The notes under the pieces were generated by a model that searched no databases, was not told the DNA's origin, and was given only the letters and a program-made list of their open reading frames with translations. The translations under genes were made by a program, and so were the position numbers. Shown piece after piece: positions 45,927 through 54,649 of a DNA stretch of 64,000 bases. Source of the DNA: Arthrobacter sp. SLBN-100 (lineage in GTDB: Bacteria; Actinomycetota; Actinomycetes; Actinomycetales; Micrococcaceae); assembly GCF_006715305.1 (NCBI RefSeq), contig NZ_VFMY01000001.1:2046001-2110000 (forward strand). Direction: 5' to 3'. Position 1 is the first letter of the stretch; each line of letters opens with the position of its first letter.

Positions 45927-45963
45927 GGCAAGCGTTTTCCAGCATTCTTGGCAAGCGTTTTCC
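45927..45963. promoter_or_regulatory. Two identical GGCAAGCGTTTTCC operators
   Basis: Perfect copies of GGCAAGCGTTTTCC occur at 45927-45940 and 45950-45963, 23 bases apart, close to two helical turns. Each has a central CG and an imperfect palindrome. They sit 53-89 bases before the beta-galactosidase ATG and suit a LacI-family tetramer or dimer pair. Confidence 0.7.
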
Positions 45964-46015
45964 AAGAACACGCTTTCTCCAGGGATGGCATCCCCTCAGC
46001 AGACAAAGGAGTCCC

Positions 46016-48031
46016 ATGACTTTGCAGGAAACCTCCAGCCCGGCCAGTGTCTGGAACAACATCGAAGGCATGGCCTACGGCGGCGACTACAACCCGGAAC
46101 AGTGGCCCGTCAGCGTCCGGCTCGAGGACCTGGAGCTGATGAAGGAAGCGGGCGTGAGCTTCCTCAGCGTGGGAATCTTCTCCTGGGCACTGCTGGAGCC
46201 GTCCGAGGGTACGTACGACTTTGGCTGGCTGGACGAGGTGATGGACAACCTCGCTGGAATCGGCGTCAAGGTTGCCCTCGCCACCGCCACAGCCGCTCCC
46301 CCGGCGTGGCTGGTCCGGAAGCATCCGGAGATCCTGCCGGTCACGGCTGACGGAACCGTGCTGGGACCGGGGTCGCGGCGCCACTACTCGCCGTCGTCGG
46401 CCGTTTACCGCCGTTACGCCACGGGAATCACGCGGGTGCTGGCGGAGCGCTACAAGGGCCACCCGGCACTGGCGCTCTGGCATGTGGACAACGAACTGGG
46501 CTGTCACGTCTCCGAGTTCTACGGCGAAGAGGATGCCGCCGCTTTCCGGGCATGGCTGGAGCGCCGGTACGGGAGCATCGATGCCCTGAACGCGTCCTGG
46601 GGTACTGCTTTCTGGTCCCAGAACTACGGCTCGTTCGAGGAGATCCTGCCGCCCGCCGTCGCGCCCTCCACGCTCAATCCGGGCCAGCAACTGGACTTCC
46701 AGCGCTTCAACTCCTGGGCCCTGATGGACTACTACCGGGAACTTGTTTCCGTCCTGCGCGAAGTGACCCCCCGCGTTCCCTGCACCACCAACCTGATGGC
46801 CTCCAGCGCCACAAAGTCCATGGATTACTTCGACTGGGCCAAAGACCTGGACGTCATCGCCAACGACCACTACCTGGTGGCCGCCGACCCCGAGCGGCAG
46901 ATCGAACTGGCGTTCAGCGCGGACCTCACCCGCGGCATCGCGGGCGGAGACCCATGGATCCTGATGGAACATTCGACGTCGGCCGTCAACTGGCAGCCGC
47001 GCAACCAGCCCAAGATGCCGGGCGAAATGCTGCGCAACGCGCTGGCGCACGTGGCCCGCGGCGCCGATGCCGTGATGTTTTTCCAGTGGCGGCAGAGCTT
47101 CGCCGGCTCGGAGAAGTTCCACTCGGCCATGGTGCCGCACGGCGGACGGGAAACCCGGGTGTGGCGCGAGGTGGTGGACCTGGGAGCGGCCCTGAAGCGG
47201 CTGGCTCCGGTCCGTGGTTCCCGCGTGGAATCGCGTGTTGCCATCGTGTTCGACTACGAGGCCTGGTGGGCGAGCGAAATCGATTCCAAGCCGAGCATCG
47301 ATGTGAAGTACCTGGGCCTGCTGCGGGCCTTCCACCGGTCGCTGTTCCTGCGGGGAGTGTCCGTGGATCTGGTGCACCCGTCGGCGTCGCTGGAGGGGTA
47401 TGACCTGGTGCTCGTGTGCACGCTGTACTCGGTGACTGACGATGCTGCCGCCAACATTGCCGCGGCTGCCTCCGCCGGCTCCACCGTGCTGGTGAGCTAC
47501 TTCAGCGGGATTGTGGACGAAAAGGACCACGTGCGGCTGGGCGGCTACCCGGGTGCATTCCGGGAACTGCTGGGAGTGCGGGTGGAGGAGTTCCACCCGC
47601 TGCTGGCGGGCGCGCAGCTGAAGCTGAGCGACGGCGTGGTGTCCTCGATCTGGAGCGAGCACGTACACCTTGCCGGCGCGGAAGCCGTACAGACCTTTAC
47701 GGAGTATCCGCTGGAGGGCGTTCCGTCGCTGACCCGGCGTGGCGTGGGCTCCGGGGCGGCGTGGTATCTCGCGACGTTCCCGGACCGGGACGGAATTGAG
47801 TCGGTCGTGGACCGGCTGCTGGAGGAGTCAGGTGTTGCGCCCGCTGCTGGTGCCGACCTTGGCGTCGAGCTGACACGGCGCCGTTCCGACGACGGCTCCT
47901 CCTTCCTCTTTGCCATCAACCACTCGCGTTCATCAGGGGCAGTCCAGGCTTCCGGTGTAGACCTGCTTTCGGGGGAGCGGTTTGGCGGCACGGTTCCTGC
48001 CGGTGGCGTGGTGGTGATTGCGGAGGACTGA
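46016..48031 (+). CDS. Beta-galactosidase (GH42)
   Basis: The 671-residue enzyme hydrolyses terminal beta-galactosides, probably of pectic galactan or arabinogalactan fragments. The GH42 barrel shows MAYGGDYNPEQWP at the start, LWHVDNELGCH with the acid/base Glu (about 160) and WILMEHSTSAVNW with the nucleophile Glu (about 320). A trimerisation-like domain and a small C-terminal domain follow. No signal peptide is present, so it is intracellular. ATG 46016 has AAAGGAG five bases upstream. Confidence 0.95.
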   Translation: MTLQETSSPASVWNNIEGMAYGGDYNPEQWPVSVRLEDLELMKEAGVSFLSVGIFSWALLEPSEGTYDFGWLDEVMDNLAGIGVKVALATATAAPPAWLVRKHPEILPVTADGTVLGPGSRRHYSPSSAVYRRYATGITRVLAERYKGHPALALWHVDNELGCHVSEFYGEEDAAAFRAWLERRYGSIDALNASWGTAFWSQNYGSFEEILPPAVAPSTLNPGQQLDFQRFNSWALMDYYRELVSVLREVTPRVPCTTNLMASSATKSMDYFDWAKDLDVIANDHYLVAADPERQIELAFSADLTRGIAGGDPWILMEHSTSAVNWQPRNQPKMPGEMLRNALAHVARGADAVMFFQWRQSFAGSEKFHSAMVPHGGRETRVWREVVDLGAALKRLAPVRGSRVESRVAIVFDYEAWWASEIDSKPSIDVKYLGLLRAFHRSLFLRGVSVDLVHPSASLEGYDLVLVCTLYSVTDDAAANIAAAASAGSTVLVSYFSGIVDEKDHVRLGGYPGAFRELLGVRVEEFHPLLAGAQLKLSDGVVSSIWSEHVHLAGAEAVQTFTEYPLEGVPSLTRRGVGSGAAWYLATFPDRDGIESVVDRLLEESGVAPAAGADLGVELTRRRSDDGSSFLFAINHSRSSGAVQASGVDLLSGERFGGTVPAGGVVVIAED

Positions 48032-48041
48032 CGTCCTCTAG

Positions 48042-48050
48042 TTATCCACA
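48042..48050. promoter_or_regulatory. DnaA-box-like TTATCCACA before the DUF222 gene
   Basis: A single exact match to the DnaA-box consensus lies in the 70 bases between the beta-galactosidase stop and the DUF222-HNH start. A lone box is not an origin. Confidence 0.4.
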
Positions 48051-48101
48051 TAGCCGCCTCTGCGCAAGCTTTTGTCGGTGGTCAGCAGGCAGAGTTGTCC
48101 T

Positions 48102-50522
48102 ATGGAGGCCATTGGGGAGCAGCTTGGGGAGTTCGGCGGCTCTGCCGCCGTGCCTGCCCTTGTTCTTGGAGGCTCCGCAAGCCCTGATTCTGCCAATGAA
48201 CCGCGGGCATCTTCAGGTGCTTCTGCAGATGCGACGGGTAGCGGCAGAATTGTCAGACCCCCGTACCAGAATGGGTTCATGGAAGTCATTGGGGAACGGC
48301 CTGAGCAGTTCGGCGGTAACGTCGTGGTGCTCGGCCGGGTTGGTATTACCAACCAGCCGGATGCTTCGGACTCCAACAACTACCCGGCAGCCGGCACCTT
48401 GGGTTCTCTTGCCGCCTCCGATGGCGACGACGACGCCACCCGGCTTAGTGCCGGGTGGCCCCTTCGCGCCGTACCGGCCGGGCCGGTGCCGGCTGAGTCC
48501 GCACCAGCAGGGTCCGGGCCAACAGAATCCGAACTAGTAGATTCCGCACCAGAAGCGTCCGCGCAGGTCGAAGCAACGCCGCCCGAAGAACCTCCAACGG
48601 CAGTAGCTGAGCGCCTTGATCCGGCATCACTCCCGGCGGGTACGGTCGTGCATGCCGGGGAGCCGCTGAGCCTTGGGGAGATCGGCAAGCTGCTGGCATG
48701 TGCCGCTGCTGCGGCGCCCTCGATGCTTGCCGGGGCCGATTATGTTGAAGCCGCCAAATATGCCGGCCAGGTGGAGGAACTCTCCCGCGGCGTGGAGTAT
48801 CTGCAGGTCCTCTCTGCCGGGACCGTGGACCGGACCCGCACCCGGGCCATTGCCGCCGCGGACGCAGCCCGCGCCAGCCGCTCCCGCACCGGCAAAGGCT
48901 GGGTCACCGGCTGGGACAACGGCGTCGAAACCCTGAACGAAACAGACACCGCCTGGCCCGGCCAACCGGCAGCGCCCGGTTCAACCGCCAGCGCCGCCCA
49001 CACCGAAACGGAAGCTGGAATCGGGGCTGGGACTGGAACCGGGACGGCGACCGGCAGCCAGGGCCCGGTGATCACCTCACCGGCCGATGACGGCTGCGCC
49101 AACACCGCCGAGTTCCTCCGGCAGCGGCTGCGGATCGGTAAAAGCGAAGCCAACCGCCGCCTCGCCCTCGCAACAGACATCCTGCCCGCCACCACCCTCA
49201 CCGGCGACACCATCCCCGCGCCCCGCGAACACCTCGCCGCCGCCCTCACCCCGCAAGCCGACGGCGAAGAGAGCACCGGCGTCCCCCTGGCCTCGTCCCG
49301 GGCCGGGACGATCATCGCCCTGACCCTGAACCGGCTCCAGCACCTCACCACACCCGAGAAACTGGCCCTCATCGAACAGAACCTCACCACCACCGCGGCG
49401 ACCGCCGACCCCGACTTCCTCGCCCGCGTCGCCCGCCGCTGGGCCGACACCATCGACGCCGACGGCACCGAACCCAGCGAAGAAGCCCTCCGCCACACCC
49501 AAGGCGCGTTCATCCGCAAACCCCGCCACGGCCTGCACCACCTCGAAATCTACGCAACCACCGACCAATACGAACACCTCCTCACCGTCATGAACACCGC
49601 CACCAACCCCCGCACCACCGGCACCGCAAACCCGAGCGCCACCGGCACCACCCCTGCAGCAGCCACGGGCACCAACGGCGGCATCAACGACGGCGGCAAC
49701 GCAGAAAAGGACCGCACCAGCCAGGACGGGGTCTGGAACAAGAACAACCCCGGCCCGGACCTGGACCGGCGCACCCGGCCGCAAAAACAACTCGAAGGCC
49801 TCGTCGGCGCCGCCAAAGTAGCCCTGGCCACCAACAGCCTGCCCGCCACCGGCGGCAACCGCCCCCAAATCATCGCCACCATCAACTACCAGGACCTCCT
49901 CCCCCACCACACCAGCACCCCCGCCGGGGCACACCCAGGGGCCTGGACCGGAGGAGAGCCAGGCGCCGCCGGCATCGAAGCCGACGCAGGCACGGGTACG
50001 GGCACGGGCATCGGCATCGGCACGGAAGCCAGGACCGGAACCCAAACCAGCATCGGAACCCAAACCAGCGCCGGAACAGGCACCGGGAACTTCGCGTTCA
50101 CCGGCCCCATCGCCGCCGTCACCCTGCGCAAAATCGCCTGCGACGCCGACATCATCCCCGCCATCCTCGGCACCCACGGCGAACTCCTGGACCTCGGACG
50201 CAAAACCCGGCTCTTCACCCCAGCCCAACGCACCGCCCTCACCGCCCGCGACCAAGGCTGCGCCTTCCCCCACTGCACCATCCCCGCACCCTGGTGCGAA
50301 GCCCACCACATCACCTACTGGTCCCAAGGCGGCCCCACCAACCTGGACAACGGCGTCCTCCTCTGCAGCGGCCACCACCACCTCATCCACAAAGAACAAT
50401 GGACCATCACCACCACCAACGGCACCCCCTGGTTCACACCCCCAAAACACCTCGACCCGCACCAAACACCCCAACAAAACCACTACTTCAAACCACCCCC
50501 ACCACCAACACCCCGCGAGTGA
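48102..50522 (+). CDS. DUF222 and HNH endonuclease domain protein
   Basis: The protein has 806 residues from ATG 48102. The DUF222 region spans roughly 190-480 and the C-terminal HNH domain about 720-775: GCAFPHCTIPAPWCEAHHIT, then NLDNGVLLCSGHHHLIH, with zinc-ligand Cys and catalytic His residues. Low-complexity Gly/Thr/Ala linkers (GTGTGTG, GIGIGTEARTGTQ) lie between. Such proteins occur in many copies in Actinobacteria (13E12-repeat-like family); function is not established. The start is uncertain: MEAIGEQLGEFGG at 48102 is echoed by MEVIGERPEQFGG at 48279. The 3' half favours AAA, ACC and CAC codons unlike neighbours. Confidence 0.85.
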   Translation: MEAIGEQLGEFGGSAAVPALVLGGSASPDSANEPRASSGASADATGSGRIVRPPYQNGFMEVIGERPEQFGGNVVVLGRVGITNQPDASDSNNYPAAGTLGSLAASDGDDDATRLSAGWPLRAVPAGPVPAESAPAGSGPTESELVDSAPEASAQVEATPPEEPPTAVAERLDPASLPAGTVVHAGEPLSLGEIGKLLACAAAAAPSMLAGADYVEAAKYAGQVEELSRGVEYLQVLSAGTVDRTRTRAIAAADAARASRSRTGKGWVTGWDNGVETLNETDTAWPGQPAAPGSTASAAHTETEAGIGAGTGTGTATGSQGPVITSPADDGCANTAEFLRQRLRIGKSEANRRLALATDILPATTLTGDTIPAPREHLAAALTPQADGEESTGVPLASSRAGTIIALTLNRLQHLTTPEKLALIEQNLTTTAATADPDFLARVARRWADTIDADGTEPSEEALRHTQGAFIRKPRHGLHHLEIYATTDQYEHLLTVMNTATNPRTTGTANPSATGTTPAAATGTNGGINDGGNAEKDRTSQDGVWNKNNPGPDLDRRTRPQKQLEGLVGAAKVALATNSLPATGGNRPQIIATINYQDLLPHHTSTPAGAHPGAWTGGEPGAAGIEADAGTGTGTGIGIGTEARTGTQTSIGTQTSAGTGTGNFAFTGPIAAVTLRKIACDADIIPAILGTHGELLDLGRKTRLFTPAQRTALTARDQGCAFPHCTIPAPWCEAHHITYWSQGGPTNLDNGVLLCSGHHHLIHKEQWTITTTNGTPWFTPPKHLDPHQTPQQNHYFKPPPPPTPRE

Positions 50523-50804
50523 ATTGGCGGAGCATCAACCTCCTGCATGGCGGCAAACTCAGGTCCCAACTGAAGTGGCTGCATCCCGAAGCCGGTCTCG
50601 GACGCTTAGATGACGGCTGCAGCGCCCGCCAACCAACCAAAGCCGCGGCATTATTCATCCGCCGAGCAGAACTGCCCTTAAACAGCTCCGTCCCGGGAGG
50701 AACCGAAGGTTCCCGCCGGGACGGAGCTGCCACCCGCCGTCGGACGTTCTGGGCGAAGGAGGCATCCACCCAAGTTGTCCAGAGCCGTGTTGGCGGTGTG
50801 AAGA
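50523..50804. other. Intergenic region between convergent genes
   Basis: The 282 bases between the DUF222-HNH gene and the binding-protein gene hold one strong hairpin (see 50683-50729). I see no convincing gene or promoter in the rest. Confidence 0.6.
50683..50729. terminator. Strong hairpin between convergent genes, probable bidirectional terminator
   Basis: CAGCTCCGTCCCGG (50683-50696) pairs perfectly with CCGGGACGGAGCTG (50716-50729) around a 19-base loop. There is no T-run on either side, so termination is inferred from position. Confidence 0.55.
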
Positions 50805-52172
50805 CTAGCTGCTGATCGCCGACTTCATCTCGTCATGCGCTTTCTTGCCTGCTTCCTCCGTGGAAAGCCGCTCGAAGAGAACCTCGGAGGTATACCGCTT
50901 GATGATTTCCTGGATGGCGCCTGCGCCCTTCGGCGGCGGGGCCGGAGCCTCACCGAGCTCGTCCTTGATCTGGTCAATGAACTTGACCACCTTGACGTCC
51001 GACGGGGTCAGCTTAGGTTCAATGGTTGCCCGGACTTCCGAGTTGGGGTAAACACCACGGTCGGCCAGGAGGGCTTCACCGGCCTTGACGTTGTTGGCCA
51101 GGAAGTTGATGAACTTGGCGGTTTCCTTCGGGTGCTTGGTGCGCGAAGAGGCCGACCAGAACTGCGATGCCTTGTACCAAAGCCCGGCGTCAGCCGACGA
51201 GCCGGTCTTGGTGGGGAACCGCAGGATCTTCAGGTCGCCGCCCGATGCCTTTTCCAAAGCTGGAGCCTGGTTGGACCACCAGAAAGCCATGCCGTTCTTG
51301 CCGGTGGCGAGGCCGCTCTGGTCCAGCGGCGCGGCTTCAGCCTCCACCACCTCGGACGCGGACGGAACTGCCTTCTTCTCGCTGAGCTCCTTCAGGAACG
51401 ACCACCACTGGGCGATGTCGCCCGGTTCGAATCCCAGCTTGCCGTCTGAGGTGTACAGAGACTTGCCGTTCTGGCGAAGCCATACGCCCAGCGATGCTTC
51501 ATCGGTTCCATAGGCGGCCGCACCGTAAGTGCCCTTCGGGGACTTAGCTGTGACGTCAGCGGCAATCCGTTCGAAGTCCTCCCAGGTCCACTTGGAATCG
51601 TCGGGCAGCGGGACCCCTGCAGCTTCGAACACCTTCGGGTTGGCCAGGATGGTGGCGGCGTTAATGCCAGCCGCGATGCCTGTCAGCCCGTCCTCACCCT
51701 TGCCGGCGTTGAGGGCCGCTTCGTCGAGCTTGGAGGTGTCGATGTCTTGTTTGGAGAGGTCAAGGAGGGCACCCCGGCTGGAGTACTCGGTGATGTACTT
51801 TTCGTCCATTTGGATGATATCCGGTGCATCGTTGGCGGCCACCTGGGTGGCCAGCTTGTCCCAGTAACCGCTCCAGTCGCCGAATTCCGGCTTGATCTTG
51901 ATGTTGGGGTTCTCGGCTTCGAACTGCTTGATGGCTTCCTGGGTCAGCTGGGCCCGCTTGTCGCCGCCCCACCAGGAGAACCGCAGTTCAACGGGTCCGT
52001 CAGCACTTTGCTGGCCGGCTCCCCCGCCGCAGGCACTGAGGCTCAAAGCCATAACGACGGCGGCGGCAGCGGCTGCAACGCCAGTCTTACGTGAGGGGCG
52101 GCGTGCGCCCGTGGAGGATGTTGCTGCCGGCTGCTTGGTTGCAGCAGAGGCAGAGCGGGAAAAAAGCGGCAC
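50805..52172 (-). CDS. CUT1 ABC importer substrate-binding lipoprotein, copy 1 of locus D
   Basis: The 455-residue protein has an unusually long N-terminal region before the hydrophobic signal segment and lipobox SLSACGGG (Cys at about 48). The mature fold begins VELRFSWWGGDKRAQLTQEAI. It is clearly paralogous to the binding protein at 54650 (shared SWWG/AWWG start, PKVFEAAGVPLPDD, WTWEDF and WSNQ segments). The GTG start at 52172 has GGAG six bases upstream. It is separated from the permease genes by a terminator and an operator, so it may have its own promoter. Confidence 0.92.
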   Translation of the reverse strand: MPLFSRSASAATKQPAATSSTGARRPSRKTGVAAAAAAVVMALSLSACGGGAGQQSADGPVELRFSWWGGDKRAQLTQEAIKQFEAENPNIKIKPEFGDWSGYWDKLATQVAANDAPDIIQMDEKYITEYSSRGALLDLSKQDIDTSKLDEAALNAGKGEDGLTGIAAGINAATILANPKVFEAAGVPLPDDSKWTWEDFERIAADVTAKSPKGTYGAAAYGTDEASLGVWLRQNGKSLYTSDGKLGFEPGDIAQWWSFLKELSEKKAVPSASEVVEAEAAPLDQSGLATGKNGMAFWWSNQAPALEKASGGDLKILRFPTKTGSSADAGLWYKASQFWSASSRTKHPKETAKFINFLANNVKAGEALLADRGVYPNSEVRATIEPKLTPSDVKVVKFIDQIKDELGEAPAPPPKGAGAIQEIIKRYTSEVLFERLSTEEAGKKAHDEMKSAISS

Positions 52173-52251
52173 TGGTACTCCGATCTTCTTTGATCATGAT
52201 GCTGGGGATGCGATGGAGGAATGAAGTTAAAACTAAGACGGGCCAAAAACG

Positions 52252-52265
52252 GGAAAGCGTTTTCT
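52252..52265. promoter_or_regulatory. LacI-type operator, GGAAAGCGTTTTCT
   Basis: Same class as the 45927/45950/54589 sites. It lies 80 bases before the binding-protein start and after the permease terminator, which supports independent, co-regulated transcription of the binding protein. Confidence 0.6.
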
Positions 52266-52330
52266 GAATCTAATGCTATAAGTTGCCAACTTGTATTACA
52301 AGAGTGTTGTGCAAACTCTTTTGGACCGCA

Positions 52331-52360
52331 GAAACGGCCCGTCGGCGGACGGGCCGTTTC
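52331..52360 (-). terminator. Terminator hairpin after the locus D permease genes
   Basis: GAAACGGCCCGTC (52331-52343) pairs perfectly with GACGGGCCGTTTC (52348-52360) with a 4-base loop. It lies 54 bases past the MalG-type permease stop. The run of T on the minus strand is short. Confidence 0.75.
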
Positions 52361-52413
52361 GAGGCGGGACTGCCCCGACCGCCCAACAGGGCGATGCGGG
52401 GACCCCGCAGCGG

Positions 52414-53361
52414 CTACTTGATGCCTGTGGTGGCGATGCCCTTGATGAGGAACCGCTGGCCAAAAAGGAAGACCAGGAACACCGGCAGGAGGGACACGAT
52501 GGACATTGCAAACAGCGATCCCCAGCTCGTGGCGGACTGCGAGTCAACAAATGCCCGCAGGGCTACCGGAACGGTGAACATGTCCGGATCCGTAAGGTAG
52601 ATCAGGGCGCCGAAGAAGTCGTTCCAGGTCCAGATGAAGGTGAAGATGGTGGTGGTGGCCAGCGCCGGCACCATCAGTGGCAGGATGACCCGGAGGAAGA
52701 TGCGCGGGTGGCCGGCCCCGTCAATGCGGGCGGCCTCGTCGAGGTCCTTCGGGATGCCGCGGATGAACTGCACCATGAGGAAGACGAAGAACGCATCCGT
52801 GGCCAGCAGTTTGGGTACCAGCAGCGGCCAGAAGGTGTTTACCCAGCCGATCTGTGAGAACAGGATGTACTGCGGAACGATGACCACGTGGAACGGCAGC
52901 ATGATGGTCAGCAGCATGATCCCGAAGAACAGCTTCTTGCCGGTGAACTGCAGCCGGGCGAATGCGTAGGCGGCCATCGAGCAGGAGATCAGGTTGCCCA
53001 GGATGGAGCCGATCACCACGATGGCCGAGTTGAGCATGTAGTGGCCGAAGGGGTGGGTCAGGGCAGACCAGCCGGAGGTGTAGTTGCTCATCTCCAGGCT
53101 GTTCAGCCACAGGCCGGGCTCGCGGAAGATCAGGTCGTTGGGCCGCAACGAGGAAACCACCATCCACAGCAGCGGGTAGATCATCAGCCCGCCGGCAAGG
53201 ATCAGGATCGCGTGCTTGATGAGGGCTTTTGTCCGCTGCGAGCGGCTGAACGCCAGGGTGCCCCGGGACTCCCGGGCTTTGGGCCTGCGGCGGTTCGTAG
53301 GCTTGCCGGCGCCGGCTGACTTCTTGTCCGGGGCGGGCAGCGTCTCAAGCTTAGTCGTCAT
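52414..53361 (-). CDS. CUT1 ABC importer permease (MalG type), locus D
   Basis: The 315-residue protein has a basic N-terminal tail, six helices and the EAA loop IPKDLDEAARIDGAGHPRIFLRVILPLMVP. It overlaps the upstream permease gene by 11 bases. It is closely similar to the MalG-type permease at 42611, suggesting that the loci arose by duplication. Confidence 0.93.
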   Translation of the reverse strand: MTTKLETLPAPDKKSAGAGKPTNRRRPKARESRGTLAFSRSQRTKALIKHAILILAGGLMIYPLLWMVVSSLRPNDLIFREPGLWLNSLEMSNYTSGWSALTHPFGHYMLNSAIVVIGSILGNLISCSMAAYAFARLQFTGKKLFFGIMLLTIMLPFHVVIVPQYILFSQIGWVNTFWPLLVPKLLATDAFFVFLMVQFIRGIPKDLDEAARIDGAGHPRIFLRVILPLMVPALATTTIFTFIWTWNDFFGALIYLTDPDMFTVPVALRAFVDSQSATSWGSLFAMSIVSLLPVFLVFLFGQRFLIKGIATTGIK

Positions 53362-54295
53362 AGAAAACCCAATACTTAGAAGCGATGAAGTTGATGGCGG
53401 TGAAGACGCCGATGATCAGCAGCAGAACCCAGGCCATGGCGGACGCGTAGCCCATGTCGAACTGGCCGAATCCCTTTTGGTACAGGTACAGCGTGAAGAA
53501 CATCGTGGAGTCCGAGGGCCCGCCGTTGCCGCCCGAGACGATGAACGCCTGGGTGAACGACTGGAACGAACCGATGATCTGGAGTACCAGGTTGAAGAAG
53601 ATGATGGGGCTCAGCATCGGCAGGGTGATCTTCCAGAACTGCTGGAGCGTGGTGGCGCCATCAACCCTGGCTGCCTCGTAGTACATGTTCGGGATCTGGC
53701 GCAGGCCGGCCAGGAAGATGATCATGGGGGCGCCGAACGTCCAGACGTGCAGCAGGATGATCGAACCAAGGGCCGTGCTGGGGTCCGAGATCCAGCCCGG
53801 ACCCTGGATGCCGAACATCGCCAGGACCTGGTTCACCAGGCCGGTAGTGCCGAAAATCTGCTTCCACAGGATGGCCACTGCCACCGAACCGCCCAGCAGA
53901 GACGGCAAATAGAACACCGACCGGTAGAACGGCAGTCCCCGCAGGCCCTTGTCCAGGACCAACGCAATCAGCAGCGCCACCGCGAGCTGGAGCGGGACAC
54001 CGATGAACACGTAGGTGAAGGTCACCCGCAGCGAGTTGTGCAGCCGGGCATCGGTGAGCATCCGGGTGAAGTTCTCCAGCCCCGTCCATTCCGGCGGCTG
54101 GAGCAGGTTGTAGTCCGTGAAGGACAGGTAGAGGGACATCAGCATGGGGCCAATGGTGATGGCCACCAGGCCAACCAGCCACGGCAGCAGGAAAATGTAG
54201 GCCGCCTTGTTGTCCCGGCCGTTCGCCTTCTTCTCCTCAGTGGTGGCTTTGCCCTTCCGTCGGGAGAACGAGCTGAGTTCGCTGATGGCACTCAC
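53351..54295 (-). CDS. CUT1 ABC importer permease (MalF type), locus D
   Basis: The 314-residue protein has six helices (YIFLLPWLVGLVAITIGPMLMSLYLSFTDYN) and the EAA loop IPNMYYEAARVDGATTLQQFWKITLPMLSP. The start is GTG 54295, within GTGA that overlaps the stop of a 29-codon upstream frame. No good ribosome site lies directly before the GTG, so translation may depend on that upstream frame. Confidence 0.9.
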   Translation of the reverse strand: MSAISELSSFSRRKGKATTEEKKANGRDNKAAYIFLLPWLVGLVAITIGPMLMSLYLSFTDYNLLQPPEWTGLENFTRMLTDARLHNSLRVTFTYVFIGVPLQLAVALLIALVLDKGLRGLPFYRSVFYLPSLLGGSVAVAILWKQIFGTTGLVNQVLAMFGIQGPGWISDPSTALGSIILLHVWTFGAPMIIFLAGLRQIPNMYYEAARVDGATTLQQFWKITLPMLSPIIFFNLVLQIIGSFQSFTQAFIVSGGNGGPSDSTMFFTLYLYQKGFGQFDMGYASAMAWVLLLIIGVFTAINFIASKYWVFYDD

Positions 54296-54381
54296 TGCGG
54301 CAACCCCGCTCCGGACAAGCGCTCCGCTGCAGCCGGCATTCCTGCCGGGCGCGGTGCCCTGGGTATGTGATTAGCGGCCAT
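54292..54381 (-). CDS. Possible 29-residue upstream peptide coupled to the permease gene
   Basis: The frame encodes MAANHIPRAPRPAGMPAAAE followed by RLSGAGLPQ and ends in TGA overlapping the GTG of the permease gene (GTGA). AAAGGAG lies six bases before its ATG at 54381, the strongest ribosome site in the region. Another in-frame ATG at 54399, with GGAGG upstream, gives 35 residues. It could be a real small protein, a coupling device, or the true start of a permease with a frameshift. No homology is recognised. Confidence 0.45.
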   Translation of the reverse strand: MAANHIPRAPRPAGMPAAAERLSGAGLPQ

Positions 54382-54556
54382 GTGGTCTCCTTTGGTCATC
54401 GTGGCCTCCACGTTTTGGTAATCGCCGGAGCGATCTTGGACGCCGCGCCTTGGCCGTGCTTTCCAACAAAGGTGGCATCGGATTGGCGGTCGTCCTGTGC
54501 ACCACCCGCGGGTGGTGCGGATGAAAAAGCGGCTCCGTACCAAAGTAAACGGTTTC

Positions 54557-54585
54557 TTGACTCTTGTATAGCCCTTTGTTAGTTT
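54557..54585 (+). promoter_or_regulatory. Predicted promoter of the second binding-protein operon
   Basis: TTGACT (54557-54562), a 17-base spacer and TAGTTT (54580-54585) are a good sigma-70-like match. The operator at 54589-54602 covers the expected start site, which fits repression by a LacI-family protein. Confidence 0.6.
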
Positions 54586-54588
54586 TTG

Positions 54589-54602
54589 AGAAAGCGTTTT
54601 CT
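54589..54602. promoter_or_regulatory. LacI-type operator, AGAAAGCGTTTTCT
   Basis: An almost perfect palindrome directly after the predicted -10 box, 48 bases before the binding-protein ATG. Confidence 0.65.
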
Positions 54603-54649
54603 GTGGCAGGCGCCACACCGCCTGGATTCACCAACTGAGGGGCAGGACA

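Larger units (their letters stand above)
54396..54649. promoter_or_regulatory. Divergent intergenic region of locus D
   Basis: The gap between the permease operon and the binding-protein gene carries the promoter and operators listed separately (54545-54602). GTAAACGGTTTC (54545-54556) is a weaker operator-like site. The rest holds the 5' part of the upstream peptide frame and no other recognisable feature. Confidence 0.55.

Noticed and set aside
48042..48050. Replication origin suggested by a DnaA-box match
   Set aside because: Only one box, no AT-rich region and no dnaA/dnaN genes nearby.
49077..50483. A 468-codon open frame on the minus strand opposite the DUF222-HNH gene
   Set aside because: It is Gly/Val/Ala-rich with no domain, and the plus strand has clear DUF222 and HNH motifs. 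It is an antisense by-product of high GC.
48102..50522. HNH gene as a homing endonuclease, intron or transposon
   Set aside because: No interrupted gene, intron structure or terminal inverted repeats; DUF222-HNH genes stand alone in actinobacterial genomes.
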